Shown here one piece after another: positions 34,701 to 42,362 of a stretch of DNA of 64,000 bases (the first letter of the stretch is position 1; each line of letters starts with the position of its first letter). The stretch spans positions 25,057 to 89,056 of the forward strand of contig JAFXXN010000074.1 in assembly GCA_017542245.1 (NCBI GenBank). Reading direction: 5' to 3'. The notes under the pieces were generated by a model. The model did no database searches and was not told the origin of the DNA. It was given only the letters and a program-made list of their open reading frames with translations. A program made the translations under genes and the position numbers. This stretch comes from Lachnospiraceae bacterium. Its GTDB lineage: Bacteria > Bacillota > Clostridia > Lachnospirales > Lachnospiraceae.

Positions 34701-37547
34701 AAGGAGTTAAGTTTAGGCGAATTCCTGAGCTATTTCCCAACTAATTGCATGGTAATTAAGTATAATGGTGTAAACTCAATAATGTACGGAAACCCATACT
34801 ATATTGAAGATGAATTCCCTGCTGATAAACTCGCAGTCAATGGAAACGATGTTTTGAATTCTATTAACTATACATTACTGCGTTCAGCTGGAGCCACAGG
34901 ATATGTAGCAGCATTATTAGATGATTATAACGGTAATGTTAAAGGCATACTTGATTTATCAATTGATAAAGAAAGAGCAGTTGGTATGTGGTACAGCGAA
35001 AAAGACGCTGAAATGAAGAACATAGCCAATCAGACTTATCCAATTGGTGTTAAACCAAGTGAATATGGACTTGAAGAAGGAGATGTTTTCCGTGTTGGTT
35101 ATTATGCTGTTCCAGAATATCTCGCCATGTTATTATACGGTGATTTTGATTCACAATATGGCGGTATAACAGACGGAAATGGATTACAGTTTGCTTTACG
35201 GTATGATCTTTTAGGTAAGGGCTCATACATTGGCTATGATTTTAAGGTTGATAATACAGCACCTAAGATCACGAAAGCTACTTTAAGCGAAGATAACAGC
35301 ACAATTACTATTGAAGCTGAAGATAATTTCAATCTGGCATATGTAGCAATTATGTCTGTTGATGGAGAAGAATACTTCTATGAAGCTGCTCCAGGTGAAG
35401 ATAAGTTTACTGTAGAAATCCCTGCAGAAAACATCGTAACTGATGCTAAAGGATATGTAGCAGTATTTGCAGCTGACTATGCAGCTAATGAAACGGCTGT
35501 TGCCTTAAAGGTTAATGATGAAGAAGGTATGGATCCATATACTGTTGCTTCAGTAACAGTTTCACCAAAGACCTTACATCTCTATGTTGGTAATGAAGAA
35601 GATCTACTTGCCAAGGTAAGTCCTATCACTGCCGATAAGACAGTTGTCTGGGAAAGCGATGATCCGACTGTTGCCACAGTAGATGACACAGGACGTGTTG
35701 TTGGTGTCAGCAAGGGACAGACTGTTGTCAGAGTATCTGCTGCAAGTGATGAAACAGTATATGATGAATGTGTTGTATACGTAGAACAGATAGATGCTGA
35801 TTTCAACGCAATAGTCTGGGATGTTGATGCTTCACAGTTCATTTCCTCATTTAATATGAAGAGCCTGCCAACATGGAACAAACTGCATTCAAATGGTTAC
35901 CATATGAATCTTGCATCAACGCTGGCAATATCAGATACAGATGTTTATGTAGGATCACTTGATACAAGTACAGCAGAAGGAAATCTGTATTTTGCAGACT
36001 TAACAGAAGCTGAACCTGAACTTGAACTTGTTGCTCCATGCGCTTATTGGTCAAATGACATGGCACTTGTTTCAGAAACATACGCAGCATATTTCCCTTA
36101 CTATTTCTATACAGAAGGCACATATGCAATCTTAAGTTCATTTGAACCAGAGGCGATGGATGAAAGTGGTATTGAATATGTAAATGTTCCATATGCAGCA
36201 ATTCAGATTACAAACGGTGCATATTTATCAGGTATTGCCTTAAAATCTGAACTGGATATGTCTACTGGTCAGGTAAGCTACTATGTACTGGATGAAGGCG
36301 GTGTAATCTATGAATTTACATATGACTTGTTTAACAATGCATTAGTAAGCGGTGGAATAGTAGTTCAGACTGGTATTACAACGTCATTCCTGTATCAGTC
36401 ACTCTACGCTGATGAGGATTTCATCTACTGGAGTTGTTACGAAGAAGGCGATACAACATCTCATATGGTCGTTTATGATATAAACAACAAAGTATTATAT
36501 ACAGACGCTGGTAACTTTGGTGAAGGTGTATGGCCAGTTCAGGGATTATACAGAACAAGCCAGACAACCGCAGATCAGGGTGGAAGTGTTCCAACAATTA
36601 CATTGGAGCCTTTGAAATCAAGTATTCTTGATGAAAAACGTGCTGAATTTGATGCACGCTTAACAGCGGAACTGAATAAGTTCAGCAAGCTCAATAAGGT
36701 TGCACCTAAGCCAGTTGAAGAAGCTCCTGTTACTGAAGAAGAATCAGTTAATGAAGAAGTAGTTGAAACAGTCGAAGGTGCTGTAACTGCTGCTGGCGAT
36801 ATGATTGAGAACAAGTTCATGACTGTTAAGTTCCCAGTCAGAATGGCTATTAAGGGTGCTTCAACAACAGATGACGAAGGTACAGCCACAATCGTTTTAA
36901 CTGAAGTTGAAGATGCTACTAACGGTTTCTGTGAAATCACTTATGATGCTAAGAACCTGAAGAATCCAACAGTTACTCCTGAAGAAGGAATTACTCTGAC
37001 TTCATACACAGTGGATGAAGAAAATGGCGTAATCAAGTTCGCTTATGCAACTGAAGAAGCTGTAAAGGCTGGCGACAAGGTTGCTACCGTTACCTTCGAT
37101 GCACCATGTGAAAACAGCGACGTTACAATCAAGACAACTGAACGCAATGACGAAACAGATCTTGAAGAAGAAACAACTGTTACTGTTGAAGGTGTTGGTC
37201 ATCAGTGGAGTGAACCAGAATGGACATGGAGCAAGGATCATAAGGAAGCTACAGCTAAGTTCGTCTGCGAAAACAACGAAGAACATGTCGTTGAAATAAC
37301 AGAAAAGGCTGTAATTGAAGAAACTCCTGCAACTGAAGAAAAAGAAGGCAAGAGAGTATATACCGTAACTGTAACTGGGCCTGATGGTGAAAAGTACACT
37401 ACAACATATACCGAAGTCATTCCTGCAGGTGTAGATACCGGAGATGCTTCAAATATCGTATTATGGTCATCTGTATTTGGTGGAAGCGTTGTTGTCATTG
37501 CTGCTATCTTACTGGCAATGAAGAAAAAAGGTTATTTCACTAAATAA
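31734..37547 (+). CDS. Cell-envelope subtilisin-family (S8) protease, very large, with dockerin-like and cohesin-like segments
   Basis: This 1937-residue exported serine protease has a signal peptide ending near VYAEA (28-30) and an inhibitor-I9-like propeptide around 75-180. The S8 domain has the catalytic aspartate in IAIIDTGLD (217), the histidine in EHGSHVAG (292), the oxyanion asparagine in SAGN (402) and the serine in SGTSMAAPH (654). A PA-type insert lies at about 460-590, so the layout matches lactocepin/C5a-peptidase relatives. Further on are a dockerin-like calcium-loop pair (DVDKDGDTDKDD near 829 and DKDGKITSHDA near 866), a Big_2 domain (1268-1352), a cohesin-like segment (about 1686-1822) and a C-terminal membrane helix with a KKK tail. 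No LPXTG is present; PAGVDTGD precedes the helix. It probably cleaves extracellular proteins or peptides at the cell surface. Confidence 0.93.
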   Translation: MKGSFKHLLTLLLAFTLVFTHAVTPVYAEAGEEPNEADSGNSTQLEMEDLDPSTLNVKKQGTDLVKEDPEENDALSLDQNAIVRVSIILDGDSVIDAGYSAKGIADNSSAVSYRNKLKKQQASVTKTIEKQLKKELNVKWNLTLTINAISAEVKVSDINKIKMVSGVKNVILENRYDAPITSKSDPQTANTSAGMVGAQETWSAGYTGAGSRIAIIDTGLDIFHDSFNPDAFDYAISQLDYEPVLLTEDDVNSLASQLNVPGAYVDSKVPFAFNYVDMNYDITHSNDRQGEHGSHVAGIAAANSYIETENGFEKAIDTVMAVGMAPDAQLIVMKVFGTGGGAYDSDYFTALEDAMVLGCDVANLSLGSGSPGFTFSDYYQDELNRLNSDANSNMVVAISAGNVGAFADNTAMGVLYAEDVSMHSGGSPGSFINSLCVASADNIGTTGKPLQFGDLNVYYNESVSEARAPMASLAGTQEFVYIDALGSVEDYATVNDAVSLEGKIVIINRGGLTFVEKGNNAVEFNPAALIVANNQPGSIGMLLDDCVATFPMITISFSDANAIKAAYTAAEAGGIKYYTGSVNVTDAVTSDITGTREDATVSSFSSWGIPGSLIMKPEITAPGGNIYSVFGTSNDTNGNPQGGVSEYEMMSGTSMAAPHIAGLTAVVAEYLRQNDLSEMNSELAENYSVRAVVQSLLMSTATPMKNDGQFVSILQQGAGLAEVSKAVSAPSVVMVGADDDTLTAYTGAAADGKVKVEFGDDLLTDRKYIYSFTIYNLSDTDLEYKLNTEMFTQDIAYDGQNLYMLPETWPINANVEYEWSPVDIAIEHDVDKDGDTDKDDAQALLDYITGVVDGTELDLDAGEMDKDGKITSHDAYLLLIWTGESEELNVVPAHDSRTVTVTITIDDEMMEYFERGAYIEGFTTAESSSYSEEGVDLSHKHSIPLLGFYGNWGDPSMFDNNSIVDFYYGNTKYPYSFMQYNTNYYNATGKELSLGEFLSYFPTNCMVIKYNGVNSIMYGNPYYIEDEFPADKLAVNGNDVLNSINYTLLRSAGATGYVAALLDDYNGNVKGILDLSIDKERAVGMWYSEKDAEMKNIANQTYPIGVKPSEYGLEEGDVFRVGYYAVPEYLAMLLYGDFDSQYGGITDGNGLQFALRYDLLGKGSYIGYDFKVDNTAPKITKATLSEDNSTITIEAEDNFNLAYVAIMSVDGEEYFYEAAPGEDKFTVEIPAENIVTDAKGYVAVFAADYAANETAVALKVNDEEGMDPYTVASVTVSPKTLHLYVGNEEDLLAKVSPITADKTVVWESDDPTVATVDDTGRVVGVSKGQTVVRVSAASDETVYDECVVYVEQIDADFNAIVWDVDASQFISSFNMKSLPTWNKLHSNGYHMNLASTLAISDTDVYVGSLDTSTAEGNLYFADLTEAEPELELVAPCAYWSNDMALVSETYAAYFPYYFYTEGTYAILSSFEPEAMDESGIEYVNVPYAAIQITNGAYLSGIALKSELDMSTGQVSYYVLDEGGVIYEFTYDLFNNALVSGGIVVQTGITTSFLYQSLYADEDFIYWSCYEEGDTTSHMVVYDINNKVLYTDAGNFGEGVWPVQGLYRTSQTTADQGGSVPTITLEPLKSSILDEKRAEFDARLTAELNKFSKLNKVAPKPVEEAPVTEEESVNEEVVETVEGAVTAAGDMIENKFMTVKFPVRMAIKGASTTDDEGTATIVLTEVEDATNGFCEITYDAKNLKNPTVTPEEGITLTSYTVDEENGVIKFAYATEEAVKAGDKVATVTFDAPCENSDVTIKTTERNDETDLEEETTVTVEGVGHQWSEPEWTWSKDHKEATAKFVCENNEEHVVEITEKAVIEETPATEEKEGKRVYTVTVTGPDGEKYTTTYTEVIPAGVDTGDASNIVLWSSVFGGSVVVIAAILLAMKKKGYFTK

Positions 37548-37569
37548 CAGATTTTGTAAAAAAACACAT

Positions 37570-37605
37570 AAAGACCGGATTGCTTGAATAATCCGGTCTT
37601 TTGTT
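37570..37605 (+). terminator. Rho-independent terminator after the subtilase gene
   Basis: AAAGACCGGATT (37,570-37,581) pairs perfectly with AATCCGGTCTTT (37,590-37,601), followed by TG and TTT. The lipoprotein gene starts just beyond, at 37,619, so its expression probably depends on read-through or a promoter hidden in this short gap. Confidence 0.85.
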
Positions 37606-37618
37606 TGATAATGTTTCT

Positions 37619-38416
37619 ATGAAAAAGCTGATTACATTAATGGTCTTCTGTATCCTTTTAACGGGATGTACTGTGAAAAAACCAGTTGTTACTAATGAGA
37701 AGCTGAGTGTTGAAGAAATTCCTTCAGAGGTTTTTAGTTTTGCCTTGTCAAAACTTCCTGATGACAGTTTTTATTACATAGGGTCAGGCATCACTGTTAC
37801 CGATGTATCAAATGACGGGAAAGTTATTAGAAATGATTTGGCTCTATATCCCATATATGAAAATGAAAAAATGCGTGCAATGGTATTAAAGGGATCAGAA
37901 ATGGTTTACATAGATGATCTGAATGTAGACGAAGAAAAAATAAAAAACTGTCTGGTGATTGTAAATAATGAAAATGTATTTCTGATTAATGATGGTGGGG
38001 AGGCTATTGCGGTGAGAGTTAAATCCGATAAGTTTAACAAAAAGGTTTTAGAAAAGTTTGAACTGCGAATTAATAAGAATAATGAATTTGGTAATGACAG
38101 AAGACTTTTAAAAGGCAGTAATACTGTAACTGATCCGGATACAGGCAGAAAATACAGCAGTTCACGCCTGGTTGTGAAATTCACTGAAGGTGATACGGAT
38201 AAAAAGATAGCTGACTTTGAAGAGTTCTGTCAGGGTAAATTAAAATCAACAATTAAGTCAATTGGATTATATGTGTTTGAAATTGAAGCTTCAAACATAA
38301 AAAGACTGAAGTATCTTGTTGATCAGGCATTACAGCTTGATTATATAGAAGACGCTCATCTTGATGAACAGAGGGAAGCGTATTCAACAACTGATGTAAA
38401 ACCATCAGACAGATAG
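37619..38416 (+). CDS. Lipoprotein with subtilase-propeptide-like C-terminal domain
   Basis: The 265-residue protein begins with a lipoprotein signal (ILLTGC; lipidated cysteine at about 17). Its middle part has no recognised fold. The C-terminal 90 residues (SSRLVVKFTEGD near 180, then SIGLYVFEI and LDYIEDAHLDEQ) have the alternating strand-helix pattern of subtilase propeptides ('VLVKF ... G ... YVEPN'). No protease domain follows. It sits 70 bases behind the large subtilase, so a role as a membrane-tethered inhibitor or folding aid is attractive but unproven. No ribosome-binding site of normal strength is seen before the ATG. Confidence 0.6.
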   Translation: MKKLITLMVFCILLTGCTVKKPVVTNEKLSVEEIPSEVFSFALSKLPDDSFYYIGSGITVTDVSNDGKVIRNDLALYPIYENEKMRAMVLKGSEMVYIDDLNVDEEKIKNCLVIVNNENVFLINDGGEAIAVRVKSDKFNKKVLEKFELRINKNNEFGNDRRLLKGSNTVTDPDTGRKYSSSRLVVKFTEGDTDKKIADFEEFCQGKLKSTIKSIGLYVFEIEASNIKRLKYLVDQALQLDYIEDAHLDEQREAYSTTDVKPSDR

Positions 38417-38430
38417 TTTAAAGATATAAA

Positions 38431-38468
38431 AAAGCACTAAACTGAATAATCTCAATTTAGTGCTTTAT
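38431..38468. terminator. Bidirectional terminator between convergent genes
   Basis: AAAGCACTAAACTGA pairs with TCAATTTAGTGCTTT (one mismatch) around a short loop, with A-runs before and T-runs after. It ends both the lipoprotein gene and the minus-strand MATE gene, whose stop overlaps it. Confidence 0.8.
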
Positions 38469-39829
38469 TGTTTCTGGAACTTTGATCCATGATATATTTC
38501 TGACAGCAGTGGCCAGCATAAAATGACGGCTACGATTACTGTCAGATAATCTGATATTGGCTGAGCCAGATAGATACCGAGCTGACCAAGCATGTTTGGA
38601 AGAATCAGTATGATTGGCAGATAGATGATTCCCTGTCTGGCCATTGATAAGATCATGGATTCTTTGCCTTTACCGGCTGCCTGCAGGCTTACGGTAAATA
38701 CATAATATGCTGCATATACAGGCAGGGAAGTTACACTGAATAACAGGAACTTACTGCCATATTCAATAACAACCGGATCTGTGGCAAACAGACCAACATA
38801 TGGGGTACGTATCAGCCGTATCAGTAAGGCAGCTGATATAGAGTAAATAGTTAATACGCTTAAGCACCACTTCATGGTGTCAAACAGACGCTTGTAGTTA
38901 CGGGCACCATAATGATATGAAGCCAATGGCAGATAGCCATTAACTGCTCCCTGTATGAAGTAGTTGAGCAGATAAGCGGCACGGCGTCCTACGGAACATC
39001 CGGCCATGAATTCTGTTCCATAACGGAATACCTGCTTGCTGTAGACAGCGGAGGTTACGGCCGGAAGGCAGTTTCTGACATAGCAGGAAACTCCAACTCT
39101 TAAAATTTCTTTTGTTATTGGTTTATCAATGTGAAGATCCGTAACCTGCCAGCTTATGGAGGTCTTGTCACTCCGTAATCTGAGGTAGCATAATACACAG
39201 GTTAACAGATTACAGATGGATGTAGCTAAGGCAGCCCCGATAACTCCGAGATTGAGTCCCCAGGAAAACATGAAGATCGGGTCAAGAATAATGTTTAATA
39301 CCACACTGGCACTGATGACTGTTGTAGAATATTTGACATCACCGATTGCCCTGAGCATGTGTACTATGGTTGTACGTAATACCAGGAATACAATGGTGAA
39401 GATACTTATCAGGCCATACTGTGTGGCGTATTTTATGACGACCTGATCGTCTGTCTGCCATGAAATAAATGGTTTAAGGAATACGAATCCCAATACCATG
39501 TGAATGGCAGATAATAACAGGCATAAGGTCATGGCAGTACGAACTGTTTCTTTAACTTTTTCCTCTTTTTTGGCACCAAGATATCTTCCCAGACAGGAAG
39601 CACCGCCAATACCAACGCAGGCCCCGACGGATTCAATGAACATGACAATTGAAGAAGATGGATCCATGGCGGCTATCATGGCGCTGTTGTTAAGTTGACC
39701 AACAAAGTAGGCATTTATGGTACTGTATATCAGGTCAACAATGGAAACCAGTATGGAAGGAAGAGCCAGTGACATCATGGCTTTGCTGATCTTTTCTTTT
39801 TCAAACAGATAGGCGGTATCTTTTTCCAT
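38465..39829 (-). CDS. MATE-family multidrug/metabolite efflux transporter
   Basis: This 454-residue protein has twelve hydrophobic segments in two halves, as in MATE (MatE) transporters that expel cationic drugs or metabolites using sodium or proton gradients. Typical parts are EKISKAMMSLALPSILVSIV at the N-terminus and YHYGARNYKR in the middle, where a second half starts. GGAAGTGAG lies before its ATG. It is divergent from nagB and unrelated in function to it. The substrate is unknown. Confidence 0.9.
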   Translation of the reverse strand: MEKDTAYLFEKEKISKAMMSLALPSILVSIVDLIYSTINAYFVGQLNNSAMIAAMDPSSSIVMFIESVGACVGIGGASCLGRYLGAKKEEKVKETVRTAMTLCLLLSAIHMVLGFVFLKPFISWQTDDQVVIKYATQYGLISIFTIVFLVLRTTIVHMLRAIGDVKYSTTVISASVVLNIILDPIFMFSWGLNLGVIGAALATSICNLLTCVLCYLRLRSDKTSISWQVTDLHIDKPITKEILRVGVSCYVRNCLPAVTSAVYSKQVFRYGTEFMAGCSVGRRAAYLLNYFIQGAVNGYLPLASYHYGARNYKRLFDTMKWCLSVLTIYSISAALLIRLIRTPYVGLFATDPVVIEYGSKFLLFSVTSLPVYAAYYVFTVSLQAAGKGKESMILSMARQGIIYLPIILILPNMLGQLGIYLAQPISDYLTVIVAVILCWPLLSEIYHGSKFQKQ

Positions 39830-39911
39830 GATCTCACTTCCTTTCCCTGACAGTTATATTTTATTTTATTTGTATATATAATTCCATTAAGTACGGGAGT
39901 TTTGCTAAAAC

Positions 39912-39927
39912 AACACTGAAAAGTGTT
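39912..39927. repeat. Hairpin with GAAA loop in the divergent gap
   Basis: AACACT and AGTGTT form a 6-base stem closed by a GAAA tetraloop between the MATE gene and nagB. It might lie in the nagB leader or serve as an operator. No clear consensus promoter was found in this 222-base gap. Confidence 0.3.
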
Positions 39928-40051
39928 ATTACAGAATAATAATGTTATTTTGCTGCAGAAAACTCAGCTGTAAAAAAGAATAATATGAAAAGTTTTTTTT
40001 ATTGTAGAAGAAAAAACAGTAGTTTAAAATTATTATGTCGGAGGTAATACT

Positions 40052-40786
40052 ATGTTCAAGATTTTAGTCAGAGATAATTACGATGAAGTTTCAAAAGAAG
40101 CGTTCAAAATAATGAAGAAAGTTCTGAATACCGGTTCACCAGTATTAGGCTTAGCTACAGGATCTTCTCCTGTAGGATTATATAAGGAAATGATCAGGGA
40201 TCATCAGGAAAACGGTACAAGCTACCAGGATATTCTGACGTTCAACCTTGATGAATATGTAGGTCTGCCAAGAGATCACAGAGAATCATACTGGACATTC
40301 ATGCATGTTAATCTGTTTGATCACATTGACATTCCTGAAGAAAACATCCATGTTCCATTAGGAAACGGTGATATCAAGAAAAACTGCAAGGCTTATGAAA
40401 AGGAATTAAAGAAGCATACAGTAGACATTCAGGTATTAGGTATCGGTTCAGATGGCCACATTGCGTTCAACGAACCAGGCTGCCCATTTGACAGTGAAAC
40501 CCATGAAATGGAACTGACAGAACAGACCAGAACTGATAATGCCAGATTCTTTGACGGCGATATCAATCAGGTACCAAAGAGTGCAGTAACCATGGGCCTG
40601 GCTTCAATCATGAGAGCCAAGAAGATCATCCTGATCGCAACCGGTGAAAATAAAGCCCAGGCTGTTAAGGATATGATTGAAGGGCCTAAGTCTGTAGACT
40701 GCCCAGCCAGTATCTTACAGGATCATCCTGATGTAACAGTATTACTGGATAAGCCAGCTGCTTCCAAGTTAACTCTCTTCAAATAA
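40052..40786 (+). CDS. nagB: NagB: glucosamine-6-phosphate deaminase
   Basis: NagB converts glucosamine-6-phosphate to fructose-6-phosphate and ammonia, feeding amino sugars into glycolysis. The 244-residue length is that of the short Gram-positive type. ATGSSPVGLY near 36-45 binds the phosphate, NLDEYVG near 66 holds the catalytic aspartate and GIGSDGHIAFNEPG near 131-144 the catalytic histidine region. GGAGG precedes the ATG. nagA lies 8 kb away at 48.5 kb rather than next to it. Confidence 0.96.
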   Translation: MFKILVRDNYDEVSKEAFKIMKKVLNTGSPVLGLATGSSPVGLYKEMIRDHQENGTSYQDILTFNLDEYVGLPRDHRESYWTFMHVNLFDHIDIPEENIHVPLGNGDIKKNCKAYEKELKKHTVDIQVLGIGSDGHIAFNEPGCPFDSETHEMELTEQTRTDNARFFDGDINQVPKSAVTMGLASIMRAKKIILIATGENKAQAVKDMIEGPKSVDCPASILQDHPDVTVLLDKPAASKLTLFK

Positions 40787-40796
40787 GGTGAAATTA

Positions 40797-41462
40797 ATGT
40801 ATACAATCAAAGACATGTATGATCTTGATCACACCATGGCTAAGGAATACCTGGAAGGATTTACCTATCCATGGGAAGCCTTAAAGGGGATCAAGGAGCT
40901 GATTATCGAACTGGGAAAACAGCTTGATAAGGAAGAATACGATGAAGTAAGTGAAAATGTCTGGGTACATAAGACTGCCAAGGTCTTCCCGACTGCTTAT
41001 CTGGGAGCACCTTGCATCATCGGTCCAAACACTGAAGTAAGACACTGTGCCTTCATCAGAGGTAGTGCTCTGGTAGGTGCTGACTGTGTTGTCGGCAACA
41101 GCGTTGAATTAAAGAACGTCATCCTGTTTGATCATGTACAGACTCCTCATTACAACTATGTTGGTGACTCTATCTTAGGTTACTATTCACACATGGGTGC
41201 CGGTTCCATTACTTCTAATGTAAAGAGTGATAAGAAACTGGTCGTTGTTCATAACGGCACTGAAAAGATCGAAACTGGCCTGAAGAAATTCGGTGCCATG
41301 GTTGGTGACTATGTGGAAGTTGGCTGTAACAGTGTTCTTAATCCGGGCTCTGTAATTGGCCGTCACAGCAATGTTTATCCAACCAGCTGTGTCAGAGGCG
41401 TTGTTCCTGAAAACAGCATCTGGAAAAACAGCGGTGAGATCATCAGCAAAAAGGAATTTTAG
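40797..41462 (+). CDS. Left-handed beta-helix (hexapeptide repeat) acyltransferase-like protein
   Basis: This 221-residue protein has a helical N-terminus of about 60 residues followed by hexapeptide repeats (VWVHKTAKVFPTAYLGAPCI and onwards) like the acetyltransferase half of GlmU. The conserved SILGYYSHMGAGSITSN segment near 125 matches sugar-nucleotide acyltransferase helices. There is no nucleotidyltransferase domain. The ATG at 40,797 has AAGGTGA upstream; a GTG at 40,788 lies inside that site. It follows nagB by 10 bases, so an amino-sugar phosphate is a plausible substrate. Confidence 0.7.
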   Translation: MYTIKDMYDLDHTMAKEYLEGFTYPWEALKGIKELIIELGKQLDKEEYDEVSENVWVHKTAKVFPTAYLGAPCIIGPNTEVRHCAFIRGSALVGADCVVGNSVELKNVILFDHVQTPHYNYVGDSILGYYSHMGAGSITSNVKSDKKLVVVHNGTEKIETGLKKFGAMVGDYVEVGCNSVLNPGSVIGRHSNVYPTSCVRGVVPENSIWKNSGEIISKKEF

Positions 41463-41466
41463 AAAT

Positions 41467-41490
41467 AAGGCAATTAAGTTGCCTTTTTCT
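41467..41490 (+). terminator. Rho-independent terminator
   Basis: AAGGCAA (41,467-41,473) and TTGCCTT (41,479-41,485) form a 7-base stem followed by TTTCTTT. It ends the nagB pair. Confidence 0.75.
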
Positions 41491-41523
41491 TTATGGTAAA
41501 ATGCAGGTATAGGAAACATATTT

Positions 41524-42324
41524 ATGAAGAAGATTAAGATGGTGGTTTTCGACATGGACGGTACGGTTTTTCCAATGCAGAGCAGTACCTGCAGTGCGGA
41601 AACAATCAAGGCTCTGGAAGCCTGTAAGGAAGCAGGAGTAATTACTTCGCCATGTTCCGGTCGAAGCATTTTCATGATTCCTGAGGAAATAAAAAAGGCC
41701 ATCAATACGAAATATGTAATCTACTGTAATGGGGCTTATATTGCCAATCCAGTTACTGAGGAAATAGCTGACAGTAATCCCGTTGATAAGAATAAGATCA
41801 TAGAACTGTTCAGAAAAGCGCAGATGGATGGTGTTTACCACAAACTTTCAACTTTCCATCAGTTCATTGATGACAATACCAGCGGCAAGACTTTTGGAAC
41901 CATTCCGGCCATATTTGTGGATGACATCTATGAAACACTGGAAAACCTGAATGAACCGCTGTATAAGGCTGAGTATTTCTTCTATGAAGACTTAAGTCTC
42001 AGAGAGAAAATCATGGATATCATAAAGGATGAAAAGGAGTTCTTCTTTTCAAGTGCCTTGCCGGTAAACATCGAAATAAACAATCCTAAGGCAACCAAAG
42101 GCCAGGCTATAAAGAGACTGGCTGAACTGTACGGCTTTTCACTGGATGAAGTCATGGCCATCGGTGACGGGGATAACGACATGACCATGCTGGAAGCGGC
42201 AGGCTTCTTTGTCGCCATGGGTAACGGCTCGGATATCCTGAAGCGGAAAGCTGATGCGGTTACCGATACCGTTGATAATGAAGGTTTTGCCAAGGCAATT
42301 TACAAATATGTCTTAAACAAATAA
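41524..42324 (+). CDS. HAD-superfamily phosphatase, Cof type
   Basis: This 266-residue cytoplasmic hydrolase has the HAD motifs in order: DMDGTVF at about 9-15 with the nucleophile aspartate, SGRS near 45, the lysine in KATKGQAIKRL near 190 and GDGDNDMTML near 214. The cap between motif I and III is the large C2B type of Cof-like sugar-phosphate and cofactor phosphatases. The substrate cannot be predicted. AGGAAAC lies upstream of the ATG. Confidence 0.9.
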   Translation: MKKIKMVVFDMDGTVFPMQSSTCSAETIKALEACKEAGVITSPCSGRSIFMIPEEIKKAINTKYVIYCNGAYIANPVTEEIADSNPVDKNKIIELFRKAQMDGVYHKLSTFHQFIDDNTSGKTFGTIPAIFVDDIYETLENLNEPLYKAEYFFYEDLSLREKIMDIIKDEKEFFFSSALPVNIEINNPKATKGQAIKRLAELYGFSLDEVMAIGDGDNDMTMLEAAGFFVAMGNGSDILKRKADAVTDTVDNEGFAKAIYKYVLNK

Positions 42325-42362
42325 GGAAGAATAAAGTATACTGATAAAGGTGAGGTGTTATC

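Noticed and set aside
36575-37498. Minus-strand open frames inside the subtilase gene
   Set aside because: They are shadows of the acidic, repeat-rich C-terminal coding region and lack starts with ribosome sites.
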